DNA of 64,000 nucleotides from Streptomyces sp. WM6386 (GCF_000972385.1 NZ_JXTE01000009.1:1-64000), one strand, 5' to 3'; shown: positions 49,561 to 58,358, numbered from the stretch's first letter. Program-made: numbers and translations. The notes: generated by a model not told the origin, from the sequence alone.

Positions 49561-49660
49561 GGACTGAGACTCCCCGGAAGGAGCGGTGAGTTGACGTTTC
49601 CTGGCCAAGTGATTACCGGACATGCCTCCCATGCTGCGGATCTCCGCCGACGTACAGTAG

Positions 49661-49670
49661 TGGCCTGAAT
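49661..49670 (+). promoter_or_regulatory. AdpA-type box TGGCCTGAAT in front of the GlxA-like regulator
   Basis: TGGCCTGAAT fits the published AdpA consensus TGGCSNGWWY at all positions. With the next four bases it forms TGGC-N6-GCCA, a palindrome 25 bases before the start of a regulator from the same AraC/DJ-1 superfamily. The consensus is degenerate and several chance hits are expected in 64 kb. Confidence 0.4.
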
Positions 49671-49694
49671 GCCATACGTCCGGAGGTTCTGGCC

Positions 49695-50684
49695 ATGCCC
49701 CGCGCCCCGCACCGCGTCGTCGTCATCGCGCCGTCACCGGTCTCGATGTTCAACCTGGCCATCCCCGAGCTGCTCTTCGGGAAGGTCGAGGTGGACGGCG
49801 GCCAGGGCTACGAGGTCGTCGTCTGCACCCCGGACCCGGGCCCCGTCGCCACCACCGGCGGCCTCGCCCTCCACATCGACCGGGGTCTGGACGCGATCGG
49901 GGGCGCCGACACGGTGGTGGTGGCCGGGACGGGCCACCGCTACGCCCCCGACCCGCGCACCATCCACGCCGTGCGCGAGGCGGCGGCGGCCGGCAGGCGC
50001 GTGACCTCCATCTGCAGCGGCGCCTTCGTACTGGCCGAGGCGGGTCTCCTGGACGGCCGCAGCGCCACCACGTACTGGCAACTGGCGGACGAACTGCGCG
50101 ACCGCTACCCGTCCCTGGACCTCCAGGGTGACGTCCTGTACGTACAGGACGGCCAGATCCTCACCTCCTCCGGCTACGCGGCCGGCATCGACATGTGCCT
50201 GCACATGATCCGCACCGACTACGGCGCCGCGGTCGCCAACGAGGTGGCCCGCCTCTCCCTGGTGGCCCCGGTACGGCCGGGCGGCCAGACCCAGTTCACC
50301 CAGACCCCGCTGCCCCCCGAACGCGGCACCGCCTGCGCCGACACCCGGGGCTGGGCCATGCGCAACCTCGACAGACCCCTCACCCTCACCGACCTCGCCC
50401 GCCACGCCGGCGTCTCGGTACGCACCCTCACCCGCCGCTTCCACGCCGAAAGCGGCGTCAGCCCCCTCCAGTGGCTCCTGCACCAGCGCGTCGAACGCGC
50501 GAAGGAACTCCTGGAAACGACCACCCTCCCCATGGACCAGGTGGCCCGTTCCTGCGGCCTCGGCACCGCCGACTCGCTCCGCGCCCATCTGGTCCGCCGC
50601 ACCGGTCTGACACCGAGCGCATACCGGGCCCAGTACAGCCGCCTGGGAACCGGTCCGACCGAGGTCACGTCCTCCGTTGCATGA
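49695..50684 (+). CDS. GlxA/AdpA-type regulator (DJ-1/PfpI plus AraC domain)
   Basis: Transcriptional regulator of 329 residues. The N-terminal DJ-1/PfpI-like domain (about 5-190) has SPVSMFNLAIPELLFGKVEV and the Cys nucleophile-elbow region RVTSICSGAFVLAEAGLLDGRSATTYW (about 96-122). The C-terminal AraC module (about 215-315) has two HTHs: LTLTDLARHAGVSVRTLTRRFHAESGVSPLQWLL and LPMDQVARSCGLGTADSLRAHLVRRTGLTPSAYR. It belongs to the superfamily of AdpA. Divergent orientation from the MFS exporter suggests local control of that gene. The stop overlaps the start of a GNAT gene. Confidence 0.87.
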   Translation: MPRAPHRVVVIAPSPVSMFNLAIPELLFGKVEVDGGQGYEVVVCTPDPGPVATTGGLALHIDRGLDAIGGADTVVVAGTGHRYAPDPRTIHAVREAAAAGRRVTSICSGAFVLAEAGLLDGRSATTYWQLADELRDRYPSLDLQGDVLYVQDGQILTSSGYAAGIDMCLHMIRTDYGAAVANEVARLSLVAPVRPGGQTQFTQTPLPPERGTACADTRGWAMRNLDRPLTLTDLARHAGVSVRTLTRRFHAESGVSPLQWLLHQRVERAKELLETTTLPMDQVARSCGLGTADSLRAHLVRRTGLTPSAYRAQYSRLGTGPTEVTSSVA

Positions 50685-51175
50685 TCCACGACAGGGCCGT
50701 GGGAGCCCGAGTGATCCGGACCGCCGTACCCGCCGAGGCGGAGGCCGTCGCCGCGCTCCACGCCCGCGCCCGGGCCACGTACTACTCCGACGGCATCCCG
50801 GACGACGGCACCGACTGGCTCGCCGCCTGGCGGGGTGCCATCGCCCGGCCGGACGGCCATGTTCTGTGCCTGGTGGACGACGGGCGCATCGTCGCGCTCG
50901 CCTCCTTCCGCACCCCCGAGGAAGCCCCGGCGCAAACGGTCAAGCTCCTCCAGTTCCACGTCGACCCCGACCGGTGGCGCTCCGGCCTCGGCACCGCCCT
51001 GCACACGGCCTGCGTCGAGCAGTGGCAGGCCGACGGCAGGCGGACCGCCGTGCTGGAGGTGCATGGGGACAACGCGCGGGCGCAGGCCTTCTACGCACGC
51101 CAGGGCTGGACCCCGCATCCCGTCGAACCGGGGCACCACCATCTGCGCATGACCCTTGCGGTGGCCGGGGAATGA
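50681..51175 (+). CDS. GNAT family N-acetyltransferase
   Basis: Acetyltransferase of up to 164 residues. The ATG at 50681 overlaps the GlxA-like stop (ATGA); a GTG at 50711 with GGGAG five bases upstream is a strong alternative and would give VIRTAVPAEAEAVAALHARARATYY. The acetyl-CoA region is FHVDPDRWRSGLGTALHTACVEQW (about 97-120), followed by AVLEVHGDNARAQAFYARQGWTP (about 126-148), the usual GNAT C-terminal motif. The acceptor is unknown. Cotranscription with the regulator is likely. Confidence 0.83.
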   Translation: MIHDRAVGARVIRTAVPAEAEAVAALHARARATYYSDGIPDDGTDWLAAWRGAIARPDGHVLCLVDDGRIVALASFRTPEEAPAQTVKLLQFHVDPDRWRSGLGTALHTACVEQWQADGRRTAVLEVHGDNARAQAFYARQGWTPHPVEPGHHHLRMTLAVAGE

Positions 51176-51250
51176 TCCCCACTCCTTGAACGTTCACCCA
51201 TTAACCGGAGGCCGTCTCCGTACCCGTGCGAGCTGGAAAGAGCCGAAGAC

Positions 51251-51970
51251 ATGCGCGTCGAGATCTGGAGCGACATCGCCTGCCCCTGGTGCTACGTGGG
51301 CAAGGCCCGCTTCGAGAAGGCGCTCGAGGCCTTCCCGCACCGTGGCCAGGTCGAGGTGGTCCACCGCTCCTTCGAGCTGGACCCGGGGCGCGACAAGGGC
51401 GACGTCCAGCCGGTGATCAAGATGCTGACCAAGAAGTACGGCATGAGCGAGGCGCAGGCCAAGGCCGGCGAGGAGAACCTCGGCACGCAGGCCGCCGCCG
51501 AGGGCCTGGAGTACCGCACCCGGGACCGTGACCACGGCAACACCTTCGACATGCACCGCCTGCTCCACCTGGCCAAGGCGCAGGGCAAGCAGGACCGGCT
51601 CATTCAGCTCTTCTACAAGGCCAACTTCGCCGAGGAGCGGTCCGTGTTCTCCGAGGGGGACGAGCGGCTCGTGGAGCTCGCCGTCGCCGCGGGCCTGGAG
51701 GCGGACGACGCCCGCAAGGTCCTCGCCGACCCGAAGGCGTACGCCGACGACGTCCGCGCCGACGAGCGCGAGGCCGCCGAACTCGGCGCGAACGGCGTGC
51801 CGTTCTTCGTCCTCGACCGCAAGTTCGGCGTCTCCGGCGCCCAGCCCGTCGAGGTCTTCACCCAGGCGCTGACCCAGGCCTGGGGCGAGCGCCCGCCGCT
51901 GACGCTGATCGAGGACGACGGCGCGGAGGCCTGCGGCCCGGACGGATGCGCGGTACCGCAGCAGCACTGA
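51251..51970 (+). CDS. DsbA family oxidoreductase (FrnE-like)
   Basis: Thioredoxin-fold protein of 239 residues. The N-terminal SDIACPWCYVGKARFEKAL (about 7-25) carries a CPWC redox site, and the helical insertion (KKYGMSEAQAKAGEENLGTQAAAEGL) is typical of FrnE/2-hydroxychromene-isomerase-related DsbA proteins. NGVPFFVLDRKFGVSGAQPVEVFTQAL (about 180-206) has the cis-Pro. A CGPDGCAVPQQH tail adds two more cysteines. No signal peptide, so it is cytoplasmic. It may deal with disulfide stress, as reported for some FrnE proteins. It is preceded by GGAAAG and is a single gene. Confidence 0.87.
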   Translation: MRVEIWSDIACPWCYVGKARFEKALEAFPHRGQVEVVHRSFELDPGRDKGDVQPVIKMLTKKYGMSEAQAKAGEENLGTQAAAEGLEYRTRDRDHGNTFDMHRLLHLAKAQGKQDRLIQLFYKANFAEERSVFSEGDERLVELAVAAGLEADDARKVLADPKAYADDVRADEREAAELGANGVPFFVLDRKFGVSGAQPVEVFTQALTQAWGERPPLTLIEDDGAEACGPDGCAVPQQH

Positions 51971-51999
51971 GACGGCGCAGGTCGGGACAGACCCATAAG

Positions 52000-52016
52000 G
52001 GTTCCTTAGGGGAACC
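52000..52016. promoter_or_regulatory. short GGTTCC/GGAACC inverted repeat upstream of a class V PLP gene
   Basis: Six-base arms (52000-52005 and 52011-52016) with a 5-base loop, 52 bases before the class V gene and followed by a short A-run. It could terminate the DsbA-like transcript poorly or serve as a leader element; I do not call a confident terminator. Confidence 0.35.
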
Positions 52017-52067
52017 ACGTAAAAAATCGCGATGGACTAATGCTTCGAGCGGCTCCACAGTGGACGC

Positions 52068-53120
52068 ATGGAGACCTTCGAGAGCCTCGTCCGTACCGAG
52101 TTCGCCCCGAAGAACACCTTTCTGAACACCGCGTCCAGCGGTCTGCTCCCCGCCCGCGCCGTGACCGCCCTGACGCAGGCCGCGAGGATCCGGGCCGAGG
52201 GCAGGCCACTGGACCCGCTGTTCGACGACGTGGAGACGGCTCGCGCGACCTTCGCCCGCCTGGCCGCCGTGCCGACGCACCGGGTGGCGGCCGGCACCTC
52301 CGTCTCCACCTACTCCGGTCTGGTCGCGGCCTCGCTTCCCGCGGGCGCCGAAGTTCTCACCGCGGAGGACGACTTCACGTCCGTCGTGAACCCCTTCCAT
52401 GCCCGAGGCGACCTCAAGGTCCGCATCGTCCCCCTGGAACGGCTCGCCGAGTCCGTCCGCCCGGAGACCGCCCTCGTCGCGGTCAGCGCCGCCCAGTCCG
52501 CCGACGGCCGTATCGCGGATCTGCCCGCGCTGCGCCAGGCCGCCCGGGCGCACGAGGCCCGGACGTACGTCGACTTCTCACAGGCCGCCGGATGGCTGGC
52601 CATGGACGCGACCGAGCACGACTACACCGTGTCGACCGGCTTCAAATGGCTGCTCGGCCCGCACGGCGCCGCCTTCCTGGTGGTCCCGGAGGACTTCGGC
52701 GCCCTGACTCCCCTGCTGGCCGGCTGGGTCGCGGGCGAGATCCCCTGGAACAGCTGCTACGGCCCGATCGCCGAACTCGCCCACTCCGCCCGCCGGTTCG
52801 ACATCAGCCCCGCCCTGTTCAGCTACGCCGGCCTGCGCGCCTCCCTCTCCCTGATCGAGGAACTCGGCGTCGCCGCCATCCACGTCCACGACCTGGCCCT
52901 TGCCGACCGCTTCCGCGCAGGACTCGCCACCCTCGGCCACGACCCCGTGCCGGCCCCCGGCTCGGCGATCGTCTCCGTCCCCGGACTCGGCGCGAAACAG
53001 CCCGCGTTGAGCGCGGCGGGCATCGAGGTCTCCGACCGCGCGGGCAATCTGCGTGCCGCCTTCCACCTCTACAACACCGCCGCGGACGTCGACCGCCTTC
53101 TGGACGCCCTGTCCATCTGA
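52068..53120 (+). CDS. class V PLP-dependent aminotransferase/cysteine desulfurase-like protein
   Basis: Fold-type I PLP protein of 350 residues. It begins METFESLVRTEFAPKNTFLNTASSGLLP, has SVSTYSGLVAASLPAGAEVLTAEDDFTSVVNPFHAR, the PLP-Asp region VSAAQSADGRIADLPALRQ / YVDFSQAAGWLAMD, and the Schiff-base Lys in YTVSTGFKWLLGPHGAAF (about residue 192). The residues around Lys and the general layout match class V enzymes, which include desulfurases and many aminotransferases; the actual reaction is unknown. It is not linked in operon distance to its neighbours (85 bases to the sigma gene). Confidence 0.8.
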   Translation: METFESLVRTEFAPKNTFLNTASSGLLPARAVTALTQAARIRAEGRPLDPLFDDVETARATFARLAAVPTHRVAAGTSVSTYSGLVAASLPAGAEVLTAEDDFTSVVNPFHARGDLKVRIVPLERLAESVRPETALVAVSAAQSADGRIADLPALRQAARAHEARTYVDFSQAAGWLAMDATEHDYTVSTGFKWLLGPHGAAFLVVPEDFGALTPLLAGWVAGEIPWNSCYGPIAELAHSARRFDISPALFSYAGLRASLSLIEELGVAAIHVHDLALADRFRAGLATLGHDPVPAPGSAIVSVPGLGAKQPALSAAGIEVSDRAGNLRAAFHLYNTAADVDRLLDALSI

Positions 53121-53205
53121 CCTACGGCGCGCGAACCATTGGCCATGGCCTGTTGTCGTGAACCGCTGGCGCGGGCCCGGCGAGAACGCTAGGAAGGCAC
53201 CAGGG

Positions 53206-53832
53206 GTGGTGGTGCCGGTGGAACAGGCGGGCGATACGTCCGTGCGGCCTCCCGTCGACACGGAGCTGCACAGGCGGCTGGTGTACGGCGACGAGTCCGC
53301 GCTGACCGAGGCGTACGAGGCGTACGGCGGCCTGGTGCGGCGGATCGCCGTCCGGGTCACCCGCAGTCCGGGCGCCGCCGAGGACGTGGCGCAGGAGGTC
53401 TTCGCCCACCTGTGGAGCAGGCCGTACGCCTTCGACGCGGGCCGCGGCACCCTGCGCACCTGGCTCTCCATGCTCGCCCACCGGCGGGCCGTGGACTGGG
53501 TGCGCAGCGAGGCCCGGCACCGCAAGGCCGCCGGCGCCGACGACTCCGCACTCCAGGCCATCCCCGAGCCCGGTCCAGGCCCCGACGAGACGGTCGTCGA
53601 CCGGGAACGCGCCCTCCTGCTCCACTCCGCCCTCGCCGAACTCCCGCAGACCCAGCGGGAGGTGGTGCATCTGGCCTACTTCGCGGGCCGCACCTACCGG
53701 CAGGCCGCGGTCGAACTCGGCATCCCCGAGGGGACGGCCAAGACACGGTTGCGCACGGCGTTACGTACCTTGGCCGCTTCTCTGGCGGATTCGACGGACC
53801 CGCCCGACCCAGCGCTCGAAAGAGGCGCATGA
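53206..53832 (+). CDS. ECF RNA polymerase sigma factor with an in-frame TTA codon
   Basis: Sigma factor of 208 residues from GTG 53206, with AGGAAGG 8 bases upstream; several GTGs follow in frame. Region 2 is at about 25-90 (LVYGDESALTEAYEAYGGLVRRIAVRVTRSPGAAEDVAQEVFAHLW, then RGTLRTWLSMLAHRRAVDWVR) and region 4 at about 140-190 (LHSALAELPQTQREVVHLAYFAGRTYRQAAVELGIPEGTAKTRLRTAL). The Leu near residue 186 is encoded by TTA (53761-53763), the codon read by the bldA tRNA, so translation should depend on bldA. It is followed after 34 bases by its likely anti-sigma factor. Confidence 0.87.
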   Translation: MVVPVEQAGDTSVRPPVDTELHRRLVYGDESALTEAYEAYGGLVRRIAVRVTRSPGAAEDVAQEVFAHLWSRPYAFDAGRGTLRTWLSMLAHRRAVDWVRSEARHRKAAGADDSALQAIPEPGPGPDETVVDRERALLLHSALAELPQTQREVVHLAYFAGRTYRQAAVELGIPEGTAKTRLRTALRTLAASLADSTDPPDPALERGA

Positions 53833-53866
53833 TGGCAGGAGACCTCGCGCGAAAGGGGGGCGCCCG

Positions 53867-54871
53867 GTGACCACCGAACACGACGGCGTACGCGACCTGC
53901 TGGCCGCCTGGGCCTTCGGGGCGCTGGACCCCGCCGACCGCAGAACGGTCGCGTTGCACCTGGCCGAGTGCGAGAGCTGCGCGGCGGAGGCGGAACGGCT
54001 GCGCGAGACGGTACGACTCCTCGACGGCCCCGCGTCGAACGGCCCGGGACGTCGCCCGGCCGCCGACATACTCTCCGGCGCCCTGCGCACCCGCCCGGCC
54101 GCACCCCGGGTCGCGGCGCACGCCGCCCCGTACGCCGCGGCGGTGGCCGGCCTCAAGGCGCTGCTGCCCGAGATCGAGGGCCGCTGGTCCACCCCGGTCG
54201 TGCACGACTGGGACGTGCACGCGACCCTCGCCCATCTCCTCGCCGCCGACGAGCACCTGGCACGGCTGCTCGGCCTGGACACCCGTCTGCCGCTCTCCCG
54301 GATCCCGCACGACACCCACTGGGGGGAGGCCTGGAACGAGCGGACCGCCGAGGTCATCGCCCACGAGTACGGCCGTACACCCGAGGAGACCGTCGCCGAC
54401 TGGGCCGCACAGGCGGACGAGCTGCTCACCGCGCCCGAGGCCCTTGATCCCGAACCGGCCGCCCGCGCGGTGATGTTGATGGGGGTACGGCTGCCGGTCG
54501 CCGACCACTACGTGGTGCGCGCCTTCGAGGCGTGGATCCACACCGACGACATCGGCCGCGCCCTCGGACTCGCCGTCCCGCCGCCGCCCGAGGCGCACCT
54601 GTGGCAGCTGGTCCGCCTGGCCGTCCGCATCCTCGGTCTGGCCCTGGGCCCGGACGCCGCGCCGGTGCTGTTCTCGGTCACCGGCGGCGAACAATGGGTA
54701 CTGGGCTCGCAGGACGAGCCCGTACAGGCCGAACTCACCCTGGGTCCGGTCGACTTCTGCCTGCTGGTGGGCGGCCGCCTCACATCCGACGCGGTGCGTA
54801 GAGGCGCCACGGGCGACGCGGCCGCCGTACGGAACGTACTGGAGCGGGCCGCGTCGCTGGCGTGGCTGTGA
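53867..54871 (+). CDS. zinc-finger anti-sigma factor fused to a maleylpyruvate-isomerase-like domain
   Basis: Protein of 334 residues from GTG 53867. The N-terminal anti-sigma domain (about 1-60) has LAAWAFGALDPADRRTVALHLAECESCAAEAE, with the HxxxCxxC part of the zinc motif. The rest (about 80-334) is an MDMPI/DinB-like fold: WSTPVVHDWDVHATLAHLLAADEHLARLLG (about 105-135) and AFEAWIHTDDIGRALG (about 221-236), with metal-type His residues, then a C-terminal SCP2-like region (PVLFSVTGGEQWVLGS). There is no membrane span, so it should sense a cytoplasmic signal. It is the likely partner of the upstream ECF sigma factor. Its stop is 3 bases from the opposing ectD stop. Confidence 0.82.
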   Translation: MTTEHDGVRDLLAAWAFGALDPADRRTVALHLAECESCAAEAERLRETVRLLDGPASNGPGRRPAADILSGALRTRPAAPRVAAHAAPYAAAVAGLKALLPEIEGRWSTPVVHDWDVHATLAHLLAADEHLARLLGLDTRLPLSRIPHDTHWGEAWNERTAEVIAHEYGRTPEETVADWAAQADELLTAPEALDPEPAARAVMLMGVRLPVADHYVVRAFEAWIHTDDIGRALGLAVPPPPEAHLWQLVRLAVRILGLALGPDAAPVLFSVTGGEQWVLGSQDEPVQAELTLGPVDFCLLVGGRLTSDAVRRGATGDAAAVRNVLERAASLAWL

Positions 54872-54874
54872 AGG

Positions 54875-55762
54875 TCACCTCACGGGGGTGAAGTCCCGCG
54901 CGCCGATGAACTCGGGCCGGCGTATCGGTGCCGCGAACGGCTCCATGGCCGCGTTCTCCACGCTGTTGAACACGATGAAGACGTTGCTGCGCGGGAACGG
55001 CGTGATGTTGTCGCCGGACCCGTGCATGCAGTTGCAGTCGAACCAGGTCGCCGAACCGGCCTTGCCGGTGAACAGCTTGATGCCGTACTCACCGGCCATC
55101 GCGGTCAGGGCCTCGTCCGAGGGCGTGCCCGCGTCCTGCATCTGTAGCGACTGCTTGTAGTTGTCCTTCGGCGTGGCCCCCGCACAGCCGAGGAACGTAC
55201 GGTGCGAGCCCGGCATGATCATGAGGCCGCCGTTGGTGTCGTAGTTCTCCGTCAGGGCGATGGAGACGGACACCGTCCGCATGTTCGGCAGCCCGTCCTC
55301 GGCGTGCCAGGTCTCGAAGTCCGAGTGCCAGTAGAAGCCGGAGGCACCGAACCCGGGCTTGACGTTGATCCGCGACTGGTGGACGTACACGTCCGAGCCG
55401 AGGATCTGCCGGGCCCGCCCGACGACGCGCTCGTCCCGCACGAGGCGCGCGAACACCTCGCTGATCCGGTGCACCTCGAAGACGGACCGGATCTCCTTGG
55501 ACTTCGGCTCGATGATCGACCGATCGTCCGCGCGGATCGCGGGGTCGGTGACGAGCCGCTCCAACTCCTGCCGGTAGACGGCCACTTCGTCATCGCCGAT
55601 GATCTGGTCGACGGCGAGGAAGCCGTCGCGCTCGAACGACTCCAGCTCGCCCGTTTCGATCGGTCCCGGCGTGCCGGGCGCCGACCAGACGACCGGGTCC
55701 TTGCGCGGGAGGGCCACCTCGGTGGCGCCGCGACTGGGGTAGAGATCGGTGACGGTGGTCAT
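54875..55762 (-). CDS. ectD: ectoine hydroxylase
   Basis: Fe(II)/2-oxoglutarate dioxygenase of 295 residues that converts ectoine to 5-hydroxyectoine. The iron-binding triad is seen in YWHSDFETWHAEDG (HxD, about 145-158) and CMHGSGDNITPF (His, about 246), and RRPEFIGARDF forms the C-terminus. The EctD signature F-x-W-HSDFETWH-x-EDG is intact. It is last in the order ectA-ectB-ectC-ectD, reading leftward, with its ATG about 5 bases from the ectC stop. It acts in the cytoplasm under osmotic or heat stress. Confidence 0.95.
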   Translation of the reverse strand: MTTVTDLYPSRGATEVALPRKDPVVWSAPGTPGPIETGELESFERDGFLAVDQIIGDDEVAVYRQELERLVTDPAIRADDRSIIEPKSKEIRSVFEVHRISEVFARLVRDERVVGRARQILGSDVYVHQSRINVKPGFGASGFYWHSDFETWHAEDGLPNMRTVSVSIALTENYDTNGGLMIMPGSHRTFLGCAGATPKDNYKQSLQMQDAGTPSDEALTAMAGEYGIKLFTGKAGSATWFDCNCMHGSGDNITPFPRSNVFIVFNSVENAAMEPFAAPIRRPEFIGARDFTPVR

Positions 55763-55766
55763 GCGG

Positions 55767-56171
55767 TCACACCTCCTCGGGTTCGGTGAGCAGCGGGTAG
55801 ACGCCGTTGTCGTCGTGGTCCTCCCGGCCGGTCACGGGCGGGTTGAACACACAGATGCAGCGGAAGTCCTCCTTGACCCGCAGCGTGTGCCGCTCGTGCC
55901 CGTCCAGGAGGTACATGGTCCCGGGCGTGATCGAGTGGGTCAGCCCGCTCTCGTGGTCGGTCAGCTCGGCCTCGCCCTCGACGCAGACGACGGCCTCGAT
56001 GTGGTTCGCGTACCACATCGACGTCTCCGTACCCGCGTACAGGATCGTCTCGTGCAGCGAGAAGCCGACCCGCTCCTTGGCGAGGACGATGCGTTTGCTC
56101 TCCCAGGTGCCGGACGCGGCCCTCACATGCCGGTCGGTGCCTTCGATCTCCTTGAACGAACGGACGATCAC
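55767..56171 (-). CDS. ectC: ectoine synthase
   Basis: Cupin-fold enzyme of 134 residues, the normal length, closing N-gamma-acetyl-diaminobutyrate to ectoine. [16 protein letters not shown] opens the protein. The cupin metal-binding segments are [22 protein letters not shown] and [36 protein letters not shown]. All core residues known for EctC appear intact. It lies 45 bases downstream of ectB and directly upstream of ectD. Confidence 0.95.
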   Translation of the reverse strand: MIVRSFKEIEGTDRHVRAASGTWESKRIVLAKERVGFSLHETILYAGTETSMWYANHIEAVVCVEGEAELTDHESGLTHSITPGTMYLLDGHERHTLRVKEDFRCICVFNPPVTGREDHDDNGVYPLLTEPEEV

Positions 56172-56216
56172 GGTGCTGCGATGCCTCCTATGTAGACGGT
56201 TTGTGCAGGGGGTGGT

Positions 56217-57488
56217 TCAGACGGTTTCCCGTACGGAGCGGGCCAGGACGCTGAGTCCCTCGTCCAGCTCCTCGGGGGTGATCGTGAGCGCCGGAAGCAG
56301 CTTCACGACCTCGCTCTCCGGGCCCGACGTCTCGATGAGCAGCCCGAGCTCGAAGGCCCGGTGCGCCACCCGGCCGGCGCGCTCCTTGTCGTGGAACTCC
56401 AGGCCCCACACCAGCCCGCGCCCCCGGTACTCCTTCACATCGGCGAGGTTCTCCTCGGTGATGGAGATGAGGGCCTGCTCGATCTGCTCACCGCGCTTGC
56501 GGGTCTGCTTCTCCATCGCGGAACCGTCCGCCCAGTACGTCTCCAGGGCGGCGGTGGCGGTGACGAAGGCGGGGTTGTTGCCGCGGAAGGTGCCGTTGTG
56601 CTCGCCCGGCTCCCAGATGTCCAGCTCCGGCTTGAACAGGCAGAGGGACATGGGAAGGCCGTAGCCGCTGATCGACTTGGACACGGTGACGATGTCGGGC
56701 GTGATGCCGGCCTCCTCGAACGAGAAGAAGGCCCCCGTACGTCCGCACCCCATCTGGATGTCGTCGACGATGAGCAGCATGTCCTGCCGCTCGCACAGCT
56801 CGGCGAGCGCCTGCAGCCACTCCTTGCGGGCCACGTTGATGCCGCCCTCGCCCTGCACGGTCTCGACGATCACGGCGGCCGGCTTGTTGAGTCCGGAGCC
56901 CTGGTCCTCCAGGAGCCGCTCGAACCACAGGAAGTCCGCGACCGTGCCGTCGAAGTAGTTGTCGAACGGCATCGGCGTGCCGTGCACGAGCGGTATCCCG
57001 GCGCCGGCCCGCTTGAAGGCGTTGCCGGTGACGGCGAGCGACCCGAGCGACATCCCGTGGAAGGCGTTGGTGAACGAGACGATGGCCTCGCGTCCCTTGA
57101 CCTTCCGCGCGAGCTTGAGCGCGGACTCGACGGCGTTGGTGCCGGTCGGGCCGGGGAACATGACCTTGTACGGCAGGTCGCGCGGCCGCAGGACGACGTC
57201 CTGGAAGGTCTGCAGGAAGGCCCGCTTCGCGGTGGTGGACATGTCGAGCCCGTGCGTGACGCCGTCCCGCTCCAGGTAGTCGATCAACGCCCGTTTCAGG
57301 ACGGGGTTGTTGTGCCCGTAGTTCAGGGATCCGGCGCCCGCGAAGAAGTCCAGGTACTCGTGGCCGTCCTCGTCGTACATGCGGCTGCCCTGCGCGCGGT
57401 CGAAGACGGTGGGCCAGCCGCGGCAGTAGCTGCGCACCTCGGACTCGAGAGTCTCGAAGACACTGAGGTCGGGCTGGGTGATGGTCAC
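56217..57488 (-). CDS. ectB: diaminobutyrate-2-oxoglutarate transaminase
   Basis: Class III PLP aminotransferase of 423 residues that makes L-2,4-diaminobutyrate from aspartate semialdehyde. The GTG at 57488 ([18 protein letters not shown]) follows GAGGAG; the longer upstream frame would overlap ectA and is not the gene. It has [42 protein letters not shown] (PLP phosphate region, about 110-130), [19 protein letters not shown] (Asp, about 231) and [16 protein letters not shown] with the Schiff-base Lys (about 257). It is the second gene of the ect operon, 52 bases after ectA. Confidence 0.95.
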   Translation of the reverse strand: MTITQPDLSVFETLESEVRSYCRGWPTVFDRAQGSRMYDEDGHEYLDFFAGAGSLNYGHNNPVLKRALIDYLERDGVTHGLDMSTTAKRAFLQTFQDVVLRPRDLPYKVMFPGPTGTNAVESALKLARKVKGREAIVSFTNAFHGMSLGSLAVTGNAFKRAGAGIPLVHGTPMPFDNYFDGTVADFLWFERLLEDQGSGLNKPAAVIVETVQGEGGINVARKEWLQALAELCERQDMLLIVDDIQMGCGRTGAFFSFEEAGITPDIVTVSKSISGYGLPMSLCLFKPELDIWEPGEHNGTFRGNNPAFVTATAALETYWADGSAMEKQTRKRGEQIEQALISITEENLADVKEYRGRGLVWGLEFHDKERAGRVAHRAFELGLLIETSGPESEVVKLLPALTITPEELDEGLSVLARSVRETV

Positions 57489-57540
57489 GAAGAATCGCTC
57501 CTCGATGCGTGGGGGAGTGCGTTCGGGTCGTCTCGGGTCG

Positions 57541-58059
57541 TCAGAGGGAGAGGGGGCCGATGCGGTACAGGACTTCGGGTTCGTGCGGCCCGTCGGGGAA
57601 CAGAGCGGCATCGAAGAGCACTTCACGCTCCAGGTCGGCGTCATGACGCTCGGCGAAGGCGCCGAACAGCCGCTCGGAGGCGGTGTTGCCGGGCGTGATG
57701 GTGGTCTCGACGGCGGTGATCCGCTGCTCGGCCGAGGCCCGCACGGCGAGTGCGTCCAGCAGCGCCCCGGCGAGCCCGCGCCCGCGGTGCGCCTCGTCCA
57801 CCGCCACCTGCCAGACGAGCAGGGTGCGCGGACGGTCCGGCCGCAGGTAACCGGTGACGAAGCCGACCGGCTCCCCGCGCTCGTCCCGCGCGACGGCCGA
57901 CGTCGCGGCGAAGTCGCGACACCACAGCAGATAGCTGTACGACGAGTTCAGGTCGAGGACCTTGGAGTCCCTCGCAATCCGCCACAACGCGGCACCGTCC
58001 GCGATGGACGGACGGTCGATTTGCAGTTCTGCTGTCGTGTCTGCTTGTGCGGCAGTCAT
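57541..58059 (-). CDS. ectA: diaminobutyrate acetyltransferase
   Basis: GNAT-fold acetyltransferase of 172 residues that makes N-gamma-acetyl-L-2,4-diaminobutyrate, the first committed ectoine step. [44 protein letters not shown] is characteristic of EctA. The acetyl-CoA loop is [19 protein letters not shown] (about 92-110), and [20 protein letters not shown] (about 122) is the conserved substrate segment. It is the first gene of the operon, transcribed from the AT-richer region 58060-58358. Confidence 0.95.
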   Translation of the reverse strand: MTAAQADTTAELQIDRPSIADGAALWRIARDSKVLDLNSSYSYLLWCRDFAATSAVARDERGEPVGFVTGYLRPDRPRTLLVWQVAVDEAHRGRGLAGALLDALAVRASAEQRITAVETTITPGNTASERLFGAFAERHDADLEREVLFDAALFPDGPHEPEVLYRIGPLSL

Positions 58060-58358
58060 GCGAATTGAATTTACCCAGGGAAATTAAAAATTGCATCGCC
58101 GAGAGGGGTTACGGGTCGGCGGTGCATGTGTTATCACGCGGGCGGACGCGTGAAAGGTGCGAGGTATGGGTGCTTTTATCCCCGCCAAAAGGCACAAACA
58201 ACCCACGATGTGTAACGCGTCACAGCCATGTAATCCCCATGAGATCTGCCCGAATTCATCCGGTTGGCGTTCGCAGAATCTTTGCGTTTAGGATGGGAGA
58301 AAGCGGGCAGGAGAAGACGGGAAACTGCTCTGGAATGAATTCCAGAATTGCCCCTGAA
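58060..58358. promoter_or_regulatory. AT-richer upstream region of the ectoine operon
   Basis: About 300 bases with no gene. The base composition is clearly lower in GC than the window average (for example GAATTGAATTTACCC and GAAATTAAAAATTGC just before ectA). The left end should hold the ectA promoter. A perfect palindrome CTGGAAT-GA-ATTCCAG lies at 58330-58345, nearer the DinB gene's stop. I see no clear -10/-35 pair I would defend. Confidence 0.5.
58330..58345. promoter_or_regulatory. perfect 7-bp-arm palindrome downstream of the DinB gene
   Basis: CTGGAAT GA ATTCCAG, 14 bases beyond the DinB stop and about 270 bases upstream of ectA. It may be a regulator-binding site for the ect operon or part of a stop signal for the DinB transcript. 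Confidence 0.4.

Noticed and set aside
52000..52016. Intrinsic terminator after the DsbA-like gene
   Set aside because: Only 6 bp stem and the following run is A not T on this strand; insufficient for a confident call.
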